From the NCBI GenBank assembly GCA_947452455.1, contig CANGBX010000004.1:62001-126000 (forward strand): a DNA stretch of 64,000 nucleotides. Direction: 5' to 3'. Within the stretch, counting starts at the first letter, position 1. Each line of letters opens with the position of its first letter. Shown piece by piece: positions 9,680 through 17,596 of this stretch. The position numbers were made by a program, and so were the translations under genes. The stretch is from Beijerinckiaceae bacterium. Its GTDB lineage: Bacteria; Pseudomonadota; Alphaproteobacteria; Rhizobiales; Beijerinckiaceae. Below the pieces are notes generated by a model. That model worked only from the letters and a program-made list of their open reading frames with translations. It ran no database searches and was not told the DNA's origin.

Positions 9680-10132
9680 TCACAACATACGGATGGCATG
9701 CGAAATCACACCCCAGACTTCGAATGTCGCGCCTTCGGGAATTGCAATGTCTGAAAATTTGGGGTTTTCGGCCTGCAAATAAATATGCCTGCCGCGCATA
9801 CGATAGCGCTTCACCGTGAATTCGCCATCCAGCAATGCCAAGATCATGGAGCCATTGGTGGGCGTGGCCGCACGATCGACCACGGCAATATCACCGGGAA
9901 ACAGCCCCGCCCCCGTCATGCTTTCGCCAGCAATCCGCACAGCAAACGTCGCCGCCGGATTCTTGATCAGCAGTTCGTTGAAATCGAGCGGCTGCTCCAA
10001 ATAATCATCAGCGGGCGAAGGAAAGCCAGCCGCAGCCGTGCAGCTGAAAAACGGCGTCTGGATGGGGCTTCGTGCCGGAGCCGCTGCGAGGGGAATAATC
10101 TCATAGCGCCGGATAGGGGGACTAACGGACAT
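9680..10132 (-). CDS. umuD: SOS mutagenesis protein UmuD (LexA-like autoprotease)
   Basis: LexA/S24-family protein of 150 residues that self-cleaves with RecA help and then joins UmuC. The cleavage site is A35-G36 in T-A-A-A-G-F-P-S-P; the nucleophile is Ser71 in A-G-E-S-M-T and the base is Lys108 in E-F-T-V-K-R-Y. All key residues are present. It is the first gene of the umuDC operon, 24 bases from the LexA box. Confidence 0.93.
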   Translation of the reverse strand: MSVSPPIRRYEIIPLAAAPARSPIQTPFFSCTAAAGFPSPADDYLEQPLDFNELLIKNPAATFAVRIAGESMTGAGLFPGDIAVVDRAATPTNGSMILALLDGEFTVKRYRMRGRHIYLQAENPKFSDIAIPEGATFEVWGVISHAIRML

Positions 10133-10156
10133 GGCATGCTCTCACTCAAGGGATGA

Positions 10157-10171
10157 GAACATAAAGTGAAC
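10157..10171 (-). promoter_or_regulatory. LexA SOS box upstream of umuDC
   Basis: The sequence GAAC-ATAAAGT-GAAC is an exact match to the alphaproteobacterial LexA operator (GTTC-N7-GTTC on the other strand). It lies 24 bases upstream of the umuD start, the expected place for repression of this operon. Confidence 0.9.
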
Positions 10172-10265
10172 AAGTGGACAGGTCAAGCGAGAGGAAAGAA
10201 ACCCAAATTGGCATCGCAGATTTGAAGACGCTGCTTAAAAAATAAATCGTCAGAGAGATCTGCGT

Positions 10266-10736
10266 TCAACCGCCTTTGCGACAATTATAGACGAGATCCG
10301 TCAGATAAGGATTTGAGGATTTTACTTCGACCAGCGTCTCGCCGAGATCATTTTTGATTTTATATCCGCCTTTTTCTAGAAGCGGAAAAAGGCGATCTCC
10401 GAAAGCGAGTTCATTGGAGATGAAATAGCCGTCTTCACCTTGCAACAATTTGCCATTGATCACGGCAATATTTTGCGGATCTTCAATACGAAACGTGGTC
10501 GGGTTTTTCATGCTCTTTGGATCGCGTATCGGGATCGCTATTTTAAGAATAAAGCTTTCACACGAGATGGTGACCGGCCCCAACTTGCCTGGGCGCGAAT
10601 CTATTTCATATGTCGTGAAACGCATCCGCTTCTCTGGTTCATAATAACGCCAGCCTTCGGCTCTGGCCGCAGACAAAAAGCCCGAGGTAAAAAGACAAAT
10701 CGCAAAAAGACTCATCATTGGTGAGCGCATTTTCAC
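10266..10736 (-). CDS. small secreted protein of unknown function
   Basis: Predicted exported protein of 156 residues. A basic N-terminus and hydrophobic stretch end with A-A-R-A before E (signal peptide, about residues 1-26). The mature part has two cysteines, one mid-chain (S-C-E-S) and one at the C-terminus (Y-N-C-R-K-G-G), which may pair. I do not recognise the family. The start is GTG 10736 or ATG 10730; neither has a strong ribosome site. A diverged, frameshifted, truncated copy lies at 11859-12049, and the dispersed repeat at 10739-10795 lies just upstream. Not obviously linked to the metabolic genes. Confidence 0.6.
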   Translation of the reverse strand: MKMRSPMMSLFAICLFTSGFLSAARAEGWRYYEPEKRMRFTTYEIDSRPGKLGPVTISCESFILKIAIPIRDPKSMKNPTTFRIEDPQNIAVINGKLLQGEDGYFISNELAFGDRLFPLLEKGGYKIKNDLGETLVEVKSSNPYLTDLVYNCRKGG

Positions 10737-10738
10737 GG

Positions 10739-10795
10739 ATACAGATAATTTACCGGGAAATTCCAGAGAACCCGGCCTCAGAATTTAGGCCATTT
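10739..10795. repeat. dispersed repeat, copy 1
   Basis: This stretch (core AATTTACCGGGAAATTCCAGAGAA, then CCGGCCTCAGAATTTAGGCC) closely resembles 12270-12330. In the plus frame both copies would read Y-R-E-I-x-E, but there is no start or gene structure, so I treat it as non-coding repeat DNA. It abuts the 5' end of the secreted-protein gene. Confidence 0.5.
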
Positions 10796-10827
10796 TGCCG
10801 ATGTCCTGATCCCTCTGCTAGCGCGCT

Positions 10828-11760
10828 TCAGCTCTTCCAAAGATGGCTGAACTGCGCTGCTACGATATCTTCGAGAGCCAGCGGCTTGTCGACCAAACCG
10901 TTTGCCATTGCGAACTTGTTCAGTCCATCCACGACATCGGGCGAGATGGTGGCATCATAGAAGGGAGCATCACGGCTGATCAGGATTGGCATGACCACCG
11001 CCTCTTCTTCACCGGGAAACAGCTCATCGCAGACTTGTCTTGCCAGCGACGGATCAGCCTGAAGCGCTTTCTGCGTCGCAACGATGGCGCGCACGGCCGC
11101 GGCCGCGACTTCGGGCTGCTTTTCAATCAAGGCTTCGGTGACTGTGAGCGCCGCGAAATTATAGCGATGCGCGCCGGGCGGTCCGTCGCCCCGGCGAAGG
11201 TCGAGATGCAACTTCGCAACACCCGCTTTTTCGGCGAGCGCCAGCCGCATGCCATTGCCCCAGAACCCGTCAGCATGGTTCTGCTGGATGGCTGACACAC
11301 CATCACGGCTGTGCCACTCGGAATCGGTCGGCAAGCTCTCGACGATGCGCACTTCGTCATGGTCCATGTCGAGACCGGCCTCCACGAGCATGTGGCGCAG
11401 TGCCGTGCGCGGAAAGGCGAAGGAAGAGGAGATGCGCAGACCCTTCAGCGCCTTGATATCACCGCGCGGAATGTCGAGATCTTTGCGCACGCCCATGAAC
11501 CAATAAGAGTTCTGCGATAGCGCGCATAGCAGCTTAGCGCCCTTCCAGGCGGGGAAAGCGCGCGTCGCAGCAAACGCCGGCCCGCCAAAGAAATGAATGC
11601 CGCCATCGCGCAGCTGCTCGGGCCCATGCTTGGCGCCGTACTCAGGCACGAATTCGACGTCAATTCCCTGCTGCTTGAAGAAACCGAGTTTGACCGCCGC
11701 CGTCGCCACGAAATACGAGGGTGAATCCACGTCCGCAACCATAAGCCGAAATGTAGGCAT
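10828..11760 (-). CDS. NMT1/SsuA-like substrate-binding protein without signal peptide
   Basis: Protein of 310 residues with the nitrate/sulfonate/thiamine-precursor binding-protein fold: G-F-F-K-Q-Q-G-I-D-V-E-F near residue 26, G-G-P-A-F-A-A-T in the ligand cleft, L-K-G-L-R-I-S-S-S-F domain, and a late A-M-A-N-G-L-V helix. It starts directly at M-P-T-F-R-L with no signal peptide, so it may be cytoplasmic, or the leader was lost. No ABC permease or ATPase adjoins it. The gene is bracketed by the two copies of the secreted-protein sequence (10266 and 11859) in direct orientation, suggesting it sits inside a duplicated or inserted segment. Confidence 0.75.
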   Translation of the reverse strand: MPTFRLMVADVDSPSYFVATAAVKLGFFKQQGIDVEFVPEYGAKHGPEQLRDGGIHFFGGPAFAATRAFPAWKGAKLLCALSQNSYWFMGVRKDLDIPRGDIKALKGLRISSSFAFPRTALRHMLVEAGLDMDHDEVRIVESLPTDSEWHSRDGVSAIQQNHADGFWGNGMRLALAEKAGVAKLHLDLRRGDGPPGAHRYNFAALTVTEALIEKQPEVAAAAVRAIVATQKALQADPSLARQVCDELFPGEEEAVVMPILISRDAPFYDATISPDVVDGLNKFAMANGLVDKPLALEDIVAAQFSHLWKS

Positions 11761-11858
11761 TTATTTCCTCAATACACTGCTTAGAAGGACCGAGTTGATG
11801 ACTGCATCGCCCCGGGTTTGCCGATGGTTGACTATCATTCCCGTTTGGAGAGCCAAAC

Positions 11859-12049
11859 TCAACCGCCCTTGCGACACTTGTAGACTAGATCCTTTAAATA
11901 AGGATTGGAAGATTTGACCTCTATCAGCACCTCGCCGCAATCGGTTTTGATTTTATAACTACCTATTTCAAGAAGTGTAAAAAGGCGATCTCCGAAAGCG
12001 AGCTCGTAAGAGGTGAATAGCCGTCTTCGCCATGCAATAGCTTCCATTG
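11859..12049 (-). pseudogene. broken copy of the 10266 secreted-protein gene
   Basis: The C-terminal third of the protein at 10266-10736 reappears here at clear but imperfect identity (F-G-D-R-L-F, K-S-S-N-P-Y-L-x-D-L-V-Y, C-R-K-G-G). The copy has lost one base where the intact gene reads GATGAAATAGCC (here GGTGAATAGCC), shifting the frame. It stops abruptly at CCATTGAT, where DNA matching the recombinase-module remnant begins (12050). No N-terminal half or signal peptide remains. Confidence 0.75.
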
Positions 12050-12230
12050 ATGGATCTAATCGCGTTACGCGATGAATCGCATATGCCCTGTAGATCGGCG
12101 TTTTCAGGAGCTGCCTGCCAGCACCGTCAAAAAGTTTGAGGCCTCAATTGGAGCCACTGAACCCACGCGCACAAGTCGCGCGTGACAAAGCCAAAGCCGG
12201 ACTGGGGTTCAGAGATGAAAGACTGGCGGA
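12050..12230 (+). pseudogene. deleted remnant of a DUF2924/serine-recombinase module
   Basis: This stretch is a shrunken copy of the module at 61369-63895. Positions 12050-12077 match 61492-61519; 12078-12153 match 61581-61657, so 61 bases are missing; 12154-12230 match 63819-63895, so about 2161 bases, including the end of the DUF2924 gene and the whole recombinase gene, are missing. Matches are interrupted only by point changes. It shows an earlier insertion of the same kind of element, lost by internal deletion. Confidence 0.8.
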
Positions 12231-12269
12231 TGACGCAGTCCGCCCGAACCAGTCTCGCCTCGCTAATGC

Positions 12270-12395
12270 AAATACAGGGAATTTACAGGGAAATACAAGA
12301 GACTCTGGCCCGAGAATTGAGGCCGTTTTCCTGCCTTTCTCCCGAAAACGGGCCACTTTCGGCCGCTGGGCTTGAATTCGGAACAGGGAATTTAA
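12270..12395. repeat. dispersed repeat copy 2, and ACAGGGAA repeats
   Basis: The first 60 bases match 10739-10795 (AATTTACAGGGAAATACAAGAGA, then GGCCCGAGAATTGAGGCC). The octamer ACAGGGAA occurs at 12274, 12285 and 12383. There is no convincing gene between the recombinase remnant and the methyltransferase leader. It looks like non-coding repeat DNA at the edge of an integrated element. Confidence 0.45.
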
Positions 12396-12734
12396 TTCGA
12401 CGGATCAGGAAATCTGCATAAAGAAATCAGGCCGCGATAGAAATAAAAAACCGGCGTGTAAAGGCCATGCTTTACAAATTAGGCATTGGTTGATTCCCCC
12501 ACTGCCCCAAGCATTTATGACATTTTGTCACTCAAAAAAACTCTTGACGATCCGGCACGGCAGTATAGTTTCCGTCATGTCGAAAGCTTGAGAGGCCCGG
12601 CGTCCTCCTTACGAAGCAATCTGCATCGTGAGAGCGAGTAAACCTAGCGGCCAGCCCCCCGGTGTGGGCTTGGGCAGCATCCGAAACCTGAACCGACGTG
12701 CGTGCTGCACGGAGGTCCAAGCTTGGAGGCTCCC
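12396..12734 (+). promoter_or_regulatory. untranslated leader of the methyltransferase operon
   Basis: No gene is seen in this 339-base stretch. TTGACG at 12544 could be a -35 element, but a -10 at normal spacing is not clear. Near the gene, a perfect 12-base palindrome TCCAAGCTTGGA (12716-12727) overlaps the ribosome-binding GGAGG (12724-12728), and GTGC/GCAC flank a five-base loop at 12698-12710. In RNA the palindrome could hide part of the ribosome site, so translation of the methyltransferase may be restrained. Confidence 0.35.
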
Positions 12735-14117
12735 ATGCCCCGGAACCGTAAGACTGCGCATAAAGCAAACCACCAGAACCAGACCGAAGCCCGGTTCAAC
12801 TCGGCCCAAGCCGAGCTGATCCCGATCCTCGAATTCGTGGCCGTCGGGGATCTCAAACCCTCGCCCAAAAACCCGCGCATCCATTCCAAAAAACAGATCG
12901 AACAGATCAAAAAGAGTGTCCTGGAATTCGGGTTCACTTCGCCGGCCCTCATTGACGAAAACAACCGGCTCCTCGCCGGCCATGGGCGCGTGGAAGCCGC
13001 CAAACTGGCTGGGCTCACCTCCATCCCCTGCGTCCGGCTCACCCATATGAGCGAGGCCCAGAAAAGGGCTTATGTGATTGCCGACAACCAGCTCGCCCTG
13101 AAAGCCGGCTGGGACGAGGATTTTCTGGCGGAAGAACTCGAAGCCCTGATGGGGCTCGAGCCCGGCTTCGACCTTTCGCTGACCGGCTTCTCCATCCCTG
13201 AAATCGACGGGCTGATTGCGGGTCATAAGCCCGAAAAGCCCGGCAACCCGGATGACGACCTTCTTCCCGATCCGTCTCAAGTCCCTCGCCGCTGCAACCC
13301 GGGTGATATATTCCGCCTTGGCCGCCACCGGCTCATCTGCGGGGATGCCCGCGACTACAGTACGGTTGCTGCCCTCATGGGCGGCGAACTTGCCCGCATG
13401 GTCTTCACCGACCCGCCCTACAACGTGCCGATTGCCGGCAATGTGGGCGGTCTGGGTAAGGTCAAACACGGCGAATTCGCCATGGCGTCTGGCGAAATGA
13501 CAAGGGGCGAATTCGTCGCCTTCCTGAAAGCTTCCTACACCAATTTTAAAGCCTTCAGCCATGACGGCTCGATCCATTTCATCTGCATGGACTGGCGCCA
13601 TATGGGGGAGATGATGGATGCCGCCGAGGGCATCTATAGCGAGCTCAAGAACCTCAACGTCTGGGTCAAGCACAATGCCGGCATGGGCTCGTTCTATCGC
13701 TCCCAGCACGAGCTGATCTTCGTCTACAAGAACGGGACAGCACCCCACATCAACAATTTCGAGCTTGGGCAGCACGGCCGCTACCGGACGAATGTCTGGG
13801 AATATGCGGGCGCCACATCCTTCAAAGCGAATCGTCTCGAAGAACTGTCGCTCCACCCGACGGTCAAACCCGTCCAGATGCTGGCCGATGCCATCAAGGA
13901 TGTTTCGGCAAGGGGAGATATTGTTCTCGATCTTTTCGGGGGCTCGGGCTCCACCCTGATCGCCGCCCACAAGACGGGGCGGCGCGCATATTTATGCGAA
14001 TACGACCCTCACTATTGCGACAAGATCATCGCCCGCTTCGAGGCCTTTGCGCACGAAGATGCGGAATTCGTGAAAAACATCTCCGGCTCCTCCGACAACA
14101 AGGGGGATGGCCAATGA
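12735..14117 (+). CDS. ParB-domain site-specific DNA methyltransferase
   Basis: Protein of 460 residues joining a ParB/sulfiredoxin-like N-terminal domain (about 35-130; N-P-R-I-H, then A-G-H-G-R-x-E-A-A-K-L) to an amino-methyltransferase domain. The catalytic D-P-P-Y is at 226-229 and the S-adenosylmethionine loop D-L-F-G-G-S-G-S-T lies near residue 400. DPPY before the FxGxG-like motif fits the beta-class N6-adenine/N4-cytosine arrangement. The ATG at 12735 follows GGAGG by six bases. Such fused enzymes are common in prophages and integrated elements, and no restriction enzyme is beside it, so it is probably a solitary methylase. Its stop overlaps the next start (ATGA). Confidence 0.9.
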   Translation: MPRNRKTAHKANHQNQTEARFNSAQAELIPILEFVAVGDLKPSPKNPRIHSKKQIEQIKKSVLEFGFTSPALIDENNRLLAGHGRVEAAKLAGLTSIPCVRLTHMSEAQKRAYVIADNQLALKAGWDEDFLAEELEALMGLEPGFDLSLTGFSIPEIDGLIAGHKPEKPGNPDDDLLPDPSQVPRRCNPGDIFRLGRHRLICGDARDYSTVAALMGGELARMVFTDPPYNVPIAGNVGGLGKVKHGEFAMASGEMTRGEFVAFLKASYTNFKAFSHDGSIHFICMDWRHMGEMMDAAEGIYSELKNLNVWVKHNAGMGSFYRSQHELIFVYKNGTAPHINNFELGQHGRYRTNVWEYAGATSFKANRLEELSLHPTVKPVQMLADAIKDVSARGDIVLDLFGGSGSTLIAAHKTGRRAYLCEYDPHYCDKIIARFEAFAHEDAEFVKNISGSSDNKGDGQ

Positions 14118-14830
14118 GCGACGACCTCAACAAAAAAATCAAAGCGTTGAAGAACAACGTGCCCGACCGCTCTTATGAAGTCGGCTACGCCAAGCCACCT
14201 GCAAAGACCCGCTTCGTCAAGGGCAAGTCGGGCAACCCGGGAGGCCGCCCCAAAGGCTCGAAGAACAGGATGCCTGCTCTGAATGAAGAGCGGCTGGGCG
14301 ATATTGTCATGCAGGAAGCCTATCGCACGATCAAAGTGAAAGACGGTGCAAAGGAGATCTCCATCCCGATGGCGCAGGCAGTCGTGCGTTCAATGGCTGT
14401 CAATGCGGCAAAGGGCGACCACCGCGCCCAGAAAACCTTCACGGATCTCGTCACCAAGAAGGAGGCCAAGGACAAGAAGCTCTACGACGACTATGCGCAA
14501 ACCATGATCGACTACAAATTCAGCTGGGAAGAAGAGATCAAGCACCACAAGCTTATGGGGCTGGCCCCACCTGAACCCGTGCCCCACCCCGACCACATCA
14601 AGATCGATCTTTCAACCGGTCAGGTCTTGATCACCGGGCCCTTTACTCCGGAAGAAAAGGTCAAGTGGGATAAACTCAAGAATCGCAAAGCCGATGCAAT
14701 CAAAGCCATCAAAGCTTACGAAGAGGATCTGAAAGATCCCAAAAACAGGAAGTACAAGCACATCATCGAAGACGAGATTGCCTTCGAAAAGCGCATCATT
14801 GCGATTATTTCGGAGAGGATACCGGATTAG
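14114..14830 (+). CDS. DUF5681 domain-containing protein
   Basis: Protein of 238 residues whose N-terminal part carries the family hallmark G-N-P-G-G-R-P-K-G-S-K-N (about 35-50), typical of DUF5681 proteins found beside phage-like DNA methylases. The rest is charged and helical, rich in Lys and Glu, with no enzyme motif I can see. It overlaps the methyltransferase gene by four bases (ATGA), so the two are translationally coupled. A role in packaging or DNA handling of a mobile element is possible, but function is unknown. Confidence 0.75.
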   Translation: MSDDLNKKIKALKNNVPDRSYEVGYAKPPAKTRFVKGKSGNPGGRPKGSKNRMPALNEERLGDIVMQEAYRTIKVKDGAKEISIPMAQAVVRSMAVNAAKGDHRAQKTFTDLVTKKEAKDKKLYDDYAQTMIDYKFSWEEEIKHHKLMGLAPPEPVPHPDHIKIDLSTGQVLITGPFTPEEKVKWDKLKNRKADAIKAIKAYEEDLKDPKNRKYKHIIEDEIAFEKRIIAIISERIPD

Positions 14831-14898
14831 AAAAGGCGATAAATTCTGAGCCAGATTTTAACCTGCCGATAATTTGTCTGATAGGTAGCAGACCATTC

Positions 14899-16596
14899 TC
14901 AATGACGCCCTTGCGTATGCACATTCAACAACGCAGGAGTACCGCTGCGTACAATTGCCAAAGCTTTTTCAAGAGCAGCAGGCAAATCTTCAGGGCGCTC
15001 CACGCTTGCACCATATCCGCCGCATACATCCATCATCTTCTCAAAGCTGGGTGACGGATCAAGGCTGGTGAGAGGCATGATATTGGTCTTGGCAGCAATG
15101 CCGTCCGGGTAGACTGACAATGTGGCATTACGTACCGCATGCCACGCATGATTGTTGGCGACAATGGTCAATGTCGGCAGCTTCTCAGCGCGCGCGACAA
15201 AATGATAGGGGAGCGGATTACCAAACATATAGCTGCCATCACCCACGACAGCGATAACTTCCCGATCGGGTGCGGCAAGCTTTGCACCCAGCGCAGCGCC
15301 TAATCCGAAACCCAAACCGCCAGACATATTGCCGCCAATATAGGAGCCATACGTCCCCATATTAAGATGGGCGACGTTCAGGCCCAATTCATTGACGATA
15401 ATCGCGTCCTTATGCTTAGCGGCATTCACGCAGGCACTGAGCCACGCCGAATCAATCGGGGTTTGGCTTTTGCCCTTTTCCAGCAGCGTCTTTCTTTTCT
15501 GGTCGATCTCAGCTTTTCTTGTGGCCACAGCCGCTCGGCGCGACGCAATAGCTGATTGCATACCAGACTTGAGCGCATTCAACTCAATGATAAGCGCCTG
15601 CAATGCGGAAGCTGGTGTTGCAGTGATAAAAGCATCGGATTCAAAATCACGAAACGGAACAGTCAGCACAAGTGGGTCGGAAGATATGTGAATAATCCTC
15701 GCTTGCTTCGCCGGCAGGGTGGCCTTGGGAATCCATGGCACTGCCGCGTCGAGCACAATCACAAGATCTGCGCGCGGAAGAACCCCACCAATATCATAGC
15801 CAATGTGCATTGAATGTTCCGTAGGCATGTTCAATTCATTGGGAACACTTTGCACGACTGGAATTGCAAATGATTCAGCCAAATCCTGAAGCGCATCGTA
15901 GGCGCGACGATCTCGACCTACATTGCTGGTAATGATCAACGGAAAACTCGCTTTGGAAATTGAATGAGCCAAATCAGAAATCATGACTGGATCTGGATGA
16001 GGCGCGGTTGCTCCAAGCGAGCGATGCTCTTCACGACGTGGCGAAATGGCCGGATCGGCAAGAACCTCGCGTGGAAGGGTAAGATAAACCGGTCCGCGTG
16101 GTTCGGTCATGGCAACATCAAGGGCTCGGTCAACAATAGATGACACAGGCTGACCATGACGTAATTCATAATCCCATTTCACAAATTCACGCAGCATTCC
16201 GCCTTGATCATAGGCTTCTTGGCCCCAATGAATATGGCTGTTGCGAGAGGCAATATGATCGGAATTGGTAATTGGGGTTCGCCCTGCTGCGAGGAGCAGC
16301 GGGATATTATCGCGCGAGGCATTTATAACGCCGCACAGAGTATTTGCAGTGCCGACAGTCACATGCACCATTACGACAGGCGGCTTACCACTCGTGCGGT
16401 AATAACCATGCGCCATGGACATGGCCACGTTTTCATGCGGTACAATCACGAATTTAGGATAGGCGACGCCATTTTTTTTCGACAGAGCTTCAACAATCGG
16501 CGCAAAATCAGTGCCCGGATTGACAAACACATGCTCAACACCGCGTTCGGCGAGACGGCGGAGATAGGCTTCGGCGGTGATTTCTGGAGTTGTCAT
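14899..16596 (-). CDS. thiamine diphosphate-dependent enzyme (acetolactate synthase-like), copy 1
   Basis: Cytoplasmic ThDP enzyme of 565 residues. The cofactor-activating Glu55 is in V-P-H-E-N-V-A; the N-terminal pyrimidine domain, central domain and C-terminal V-V-G-D-G-S-Y-M-F...N-N diphosphate/Mg site are all present. Start is ATG 16596, with GGAG just upstream. Decarboxylases, carboligases and C-C lyases share this fold, so the substrate (probably a 2-keto acid or acyl-CoA) is open. Its P-G-T-D-F N-terminus is shared with the paralogue at 26400. It is the last gene of the operon that starts at 19186, 16 bases after the decarboxylase-like gene. Confidence 0.85.
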   Translation of the reverse strand: MTTPEITAEAYLRRLAERGVEHVFVNPGTDFAPIVEALSKKNGVAYPKFVIVPHENVAMSMAHGYYRTSGKPPVVMVHVTVGTANTLCGVINASRDNIPLLLAAGRTPITNSDHIASRNSHIHWGQEAYDQGGMLREFVKWDYELRHGQPVSSIVDRALDVAMTEPRGPVYLTLPREVLADPAISPRREEHRSLGATAPHPDPVMISDLAHSISKASFPLIITSNVGRDRRAYDALQDLAESFAIPVVQSVPNELNMPTEHSMHIGYDIGGVLPRADLVIVLDAAVPWIPKATLPAKQARIIHISSDPLVLTVPFRDFESDAFITATPASALQALIIELNALKSGMQSAIASRRAAVATRKAEIDQKRKTLLEKGKSQTPIDSAWLSACVNAAKHKDAIIVNELGLNVAHLNMGTYGSYIGGNMSGGLGFGLGAALGAKLAAPDREVIAVVGDGSYMFGNPLPYHFVARAEKLPTLTIVANNHAWHAVRNATLSVYPDGIAAKTNIMPLTSLDPSPSFEKMMDVCGGYGASVERPEDLPAALEKALAIVRSGTPALLNVHTQGRH

Positions 16597-16612
16597 GTCG
16601 TGCTCCGCATAC

Positions 16613-17587
16613 TCATTTCGTCGCAACAAAAATATCGTCGAGCTTGACGGGCTTTGAGATGAGATATTGATCTTCCAAATATTGAACAAGTGCGTTCAAT
16701 GTTTTTCGGTTTGCATCCAGTCCATAGGGAAACGGATCGCCATCAAAAAGTTCATCAACTTCGGCGATTTCTTCCTGCATCCAAGGCAACATATATCGCA
16801 GCGAGACGACGGCTCGCATTTTGCTCAAGGCAATTTTCTTTGATTGATCGAGCGCCTGAAAGAGGCTTTTGGCGACAAAAGGATGTTTTTCATAAAGAGT
16901 CTTTTGAATCGCCACCAAATGCATGATCGGGAAAATCCCGGTGCGCTGAAAATATTCTCGCTCAACTTTTCGATGATCTGGGAAGAGGCGCACAATATCA
17001 GGATTACGACCCAAAGCTTCAGGAAAACCAGTTCCGATCACTGCATGAATTTCACCCTCTTCGAGCAATTGGCTCAAAGATTTTCCGCTTCCATTCTGCG
17101 TGATGTGAACGGGCCCAACCAATGGCATGGTCGTTGGCGCACCATGTTTATCGCCGCCGTTAATTTGCCCTTCGACCCACTCAACCTGCGACAGGTCGAC
17201 ACCATATTCGTGCTGCAACAGACCTTTGATAAAAATCGATGCCGTCATCGTATACATCGGCAGCCCGATGCGTTTGCCAGAAAGGTCTTTCGGGTTTTTT
17301 ACAAAGCGACGATTGACGACAATGAAACCATGACGGAATGAACGTGACGGAAAAATCGGTATGGCGACAAAAGGGCATTGACCAGCGGCATAGCGTGATA
17401 TGAATTCAGAACTCGAATATTCACTCGCATCAAATTCTTGAGTCGAAGACATGCGATCAAAAATCTCGCGCGGAGAATCAATATTCACGAATGTAAGGTC
17501 TATTCCTTCCGGCTTGACAGCTCCTGTTGCCAAGGCAACCGCTCGATCATAAAGGCCACAAGCAAAAGTCATTGGCACATTCGTCAT
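16613..17587 (-). CDS. 4,5-dihydroxyphthalate decarboxylase-like protein (binding-protein fold), copy 1
   Basis: Protein of 324 residues in the Pht5-like family, which shares the periplasmic binding-protein fold with NMT1. Diagnostic blocks are the Y-D-R-A-V-A-L N-terminus, S-E-x-S-S-S-E-F-I, the R-x-F-R-H-G-F-I segment and G-I-F-P-I-M-H near residue 225. There is no signal peptide, consistent with a cytoplasmic enzyme or sensor. A paralogue is at 35545. Named members decarboxylate 4,5-dihydroxyphthalate, but many relatives are mislabelled, so the activity is a guess. It lies between the crotonase and ThDP genes in one operon. Confidence 0.8.
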   Translation of the reverse strand: MTNVPMTFACGLYDRAVALATGAVKPEGIDLTFVNIDSPREIFDRMSSTQEFDASEYSSSEFISRYAAGQCPFVAIPIFPSRSFRHGFIVVNRRFVKNPKDLSGKRIGLPMYTMTASIFIKGLLQHEYGVDLSQVEWVEGQINGGDKHGAPTTMPLVGPVHITQNGSGKSLSQLLEEGEIHAVIGTGFPEALGRNPDIVRLFPDHRKVEREYFQRTGIFPIMHLVAIQKTLYEKHPFVAKSLFQALDQSKKIALSKMRAVVSLRYMLPWMQEEIAEVDELFDGDPFPYGLDANRKTLNALVQYLEDQYLISKPVKLDDIFVATK

Positions 17588-17596
17588 AAACTCACC

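Noticed and set aside
12544-12563. TTGACG...TATAGT as methyltransferase promoter
   Set aside because: Spacing is only 14 bases, too short for a standard sigma-70-type promoter; mentioned only as a possibility in the leader.
12609-13970. 453-residue open frame on the minus strand opposite the methyltransferase gene
   Set aside because: It is the antisense of a gene with clear motifs (DPPY, ParB domain); it has no family features and arises from codon bias.
8417-14830. Prophage spanning umuDC to DUF5681
   Set aside because: Apart from the methyltransferase and DUF5681 protein there are no phage structural, packaging or lysis genes, and umuDC has a normal chromosomal SOS box.
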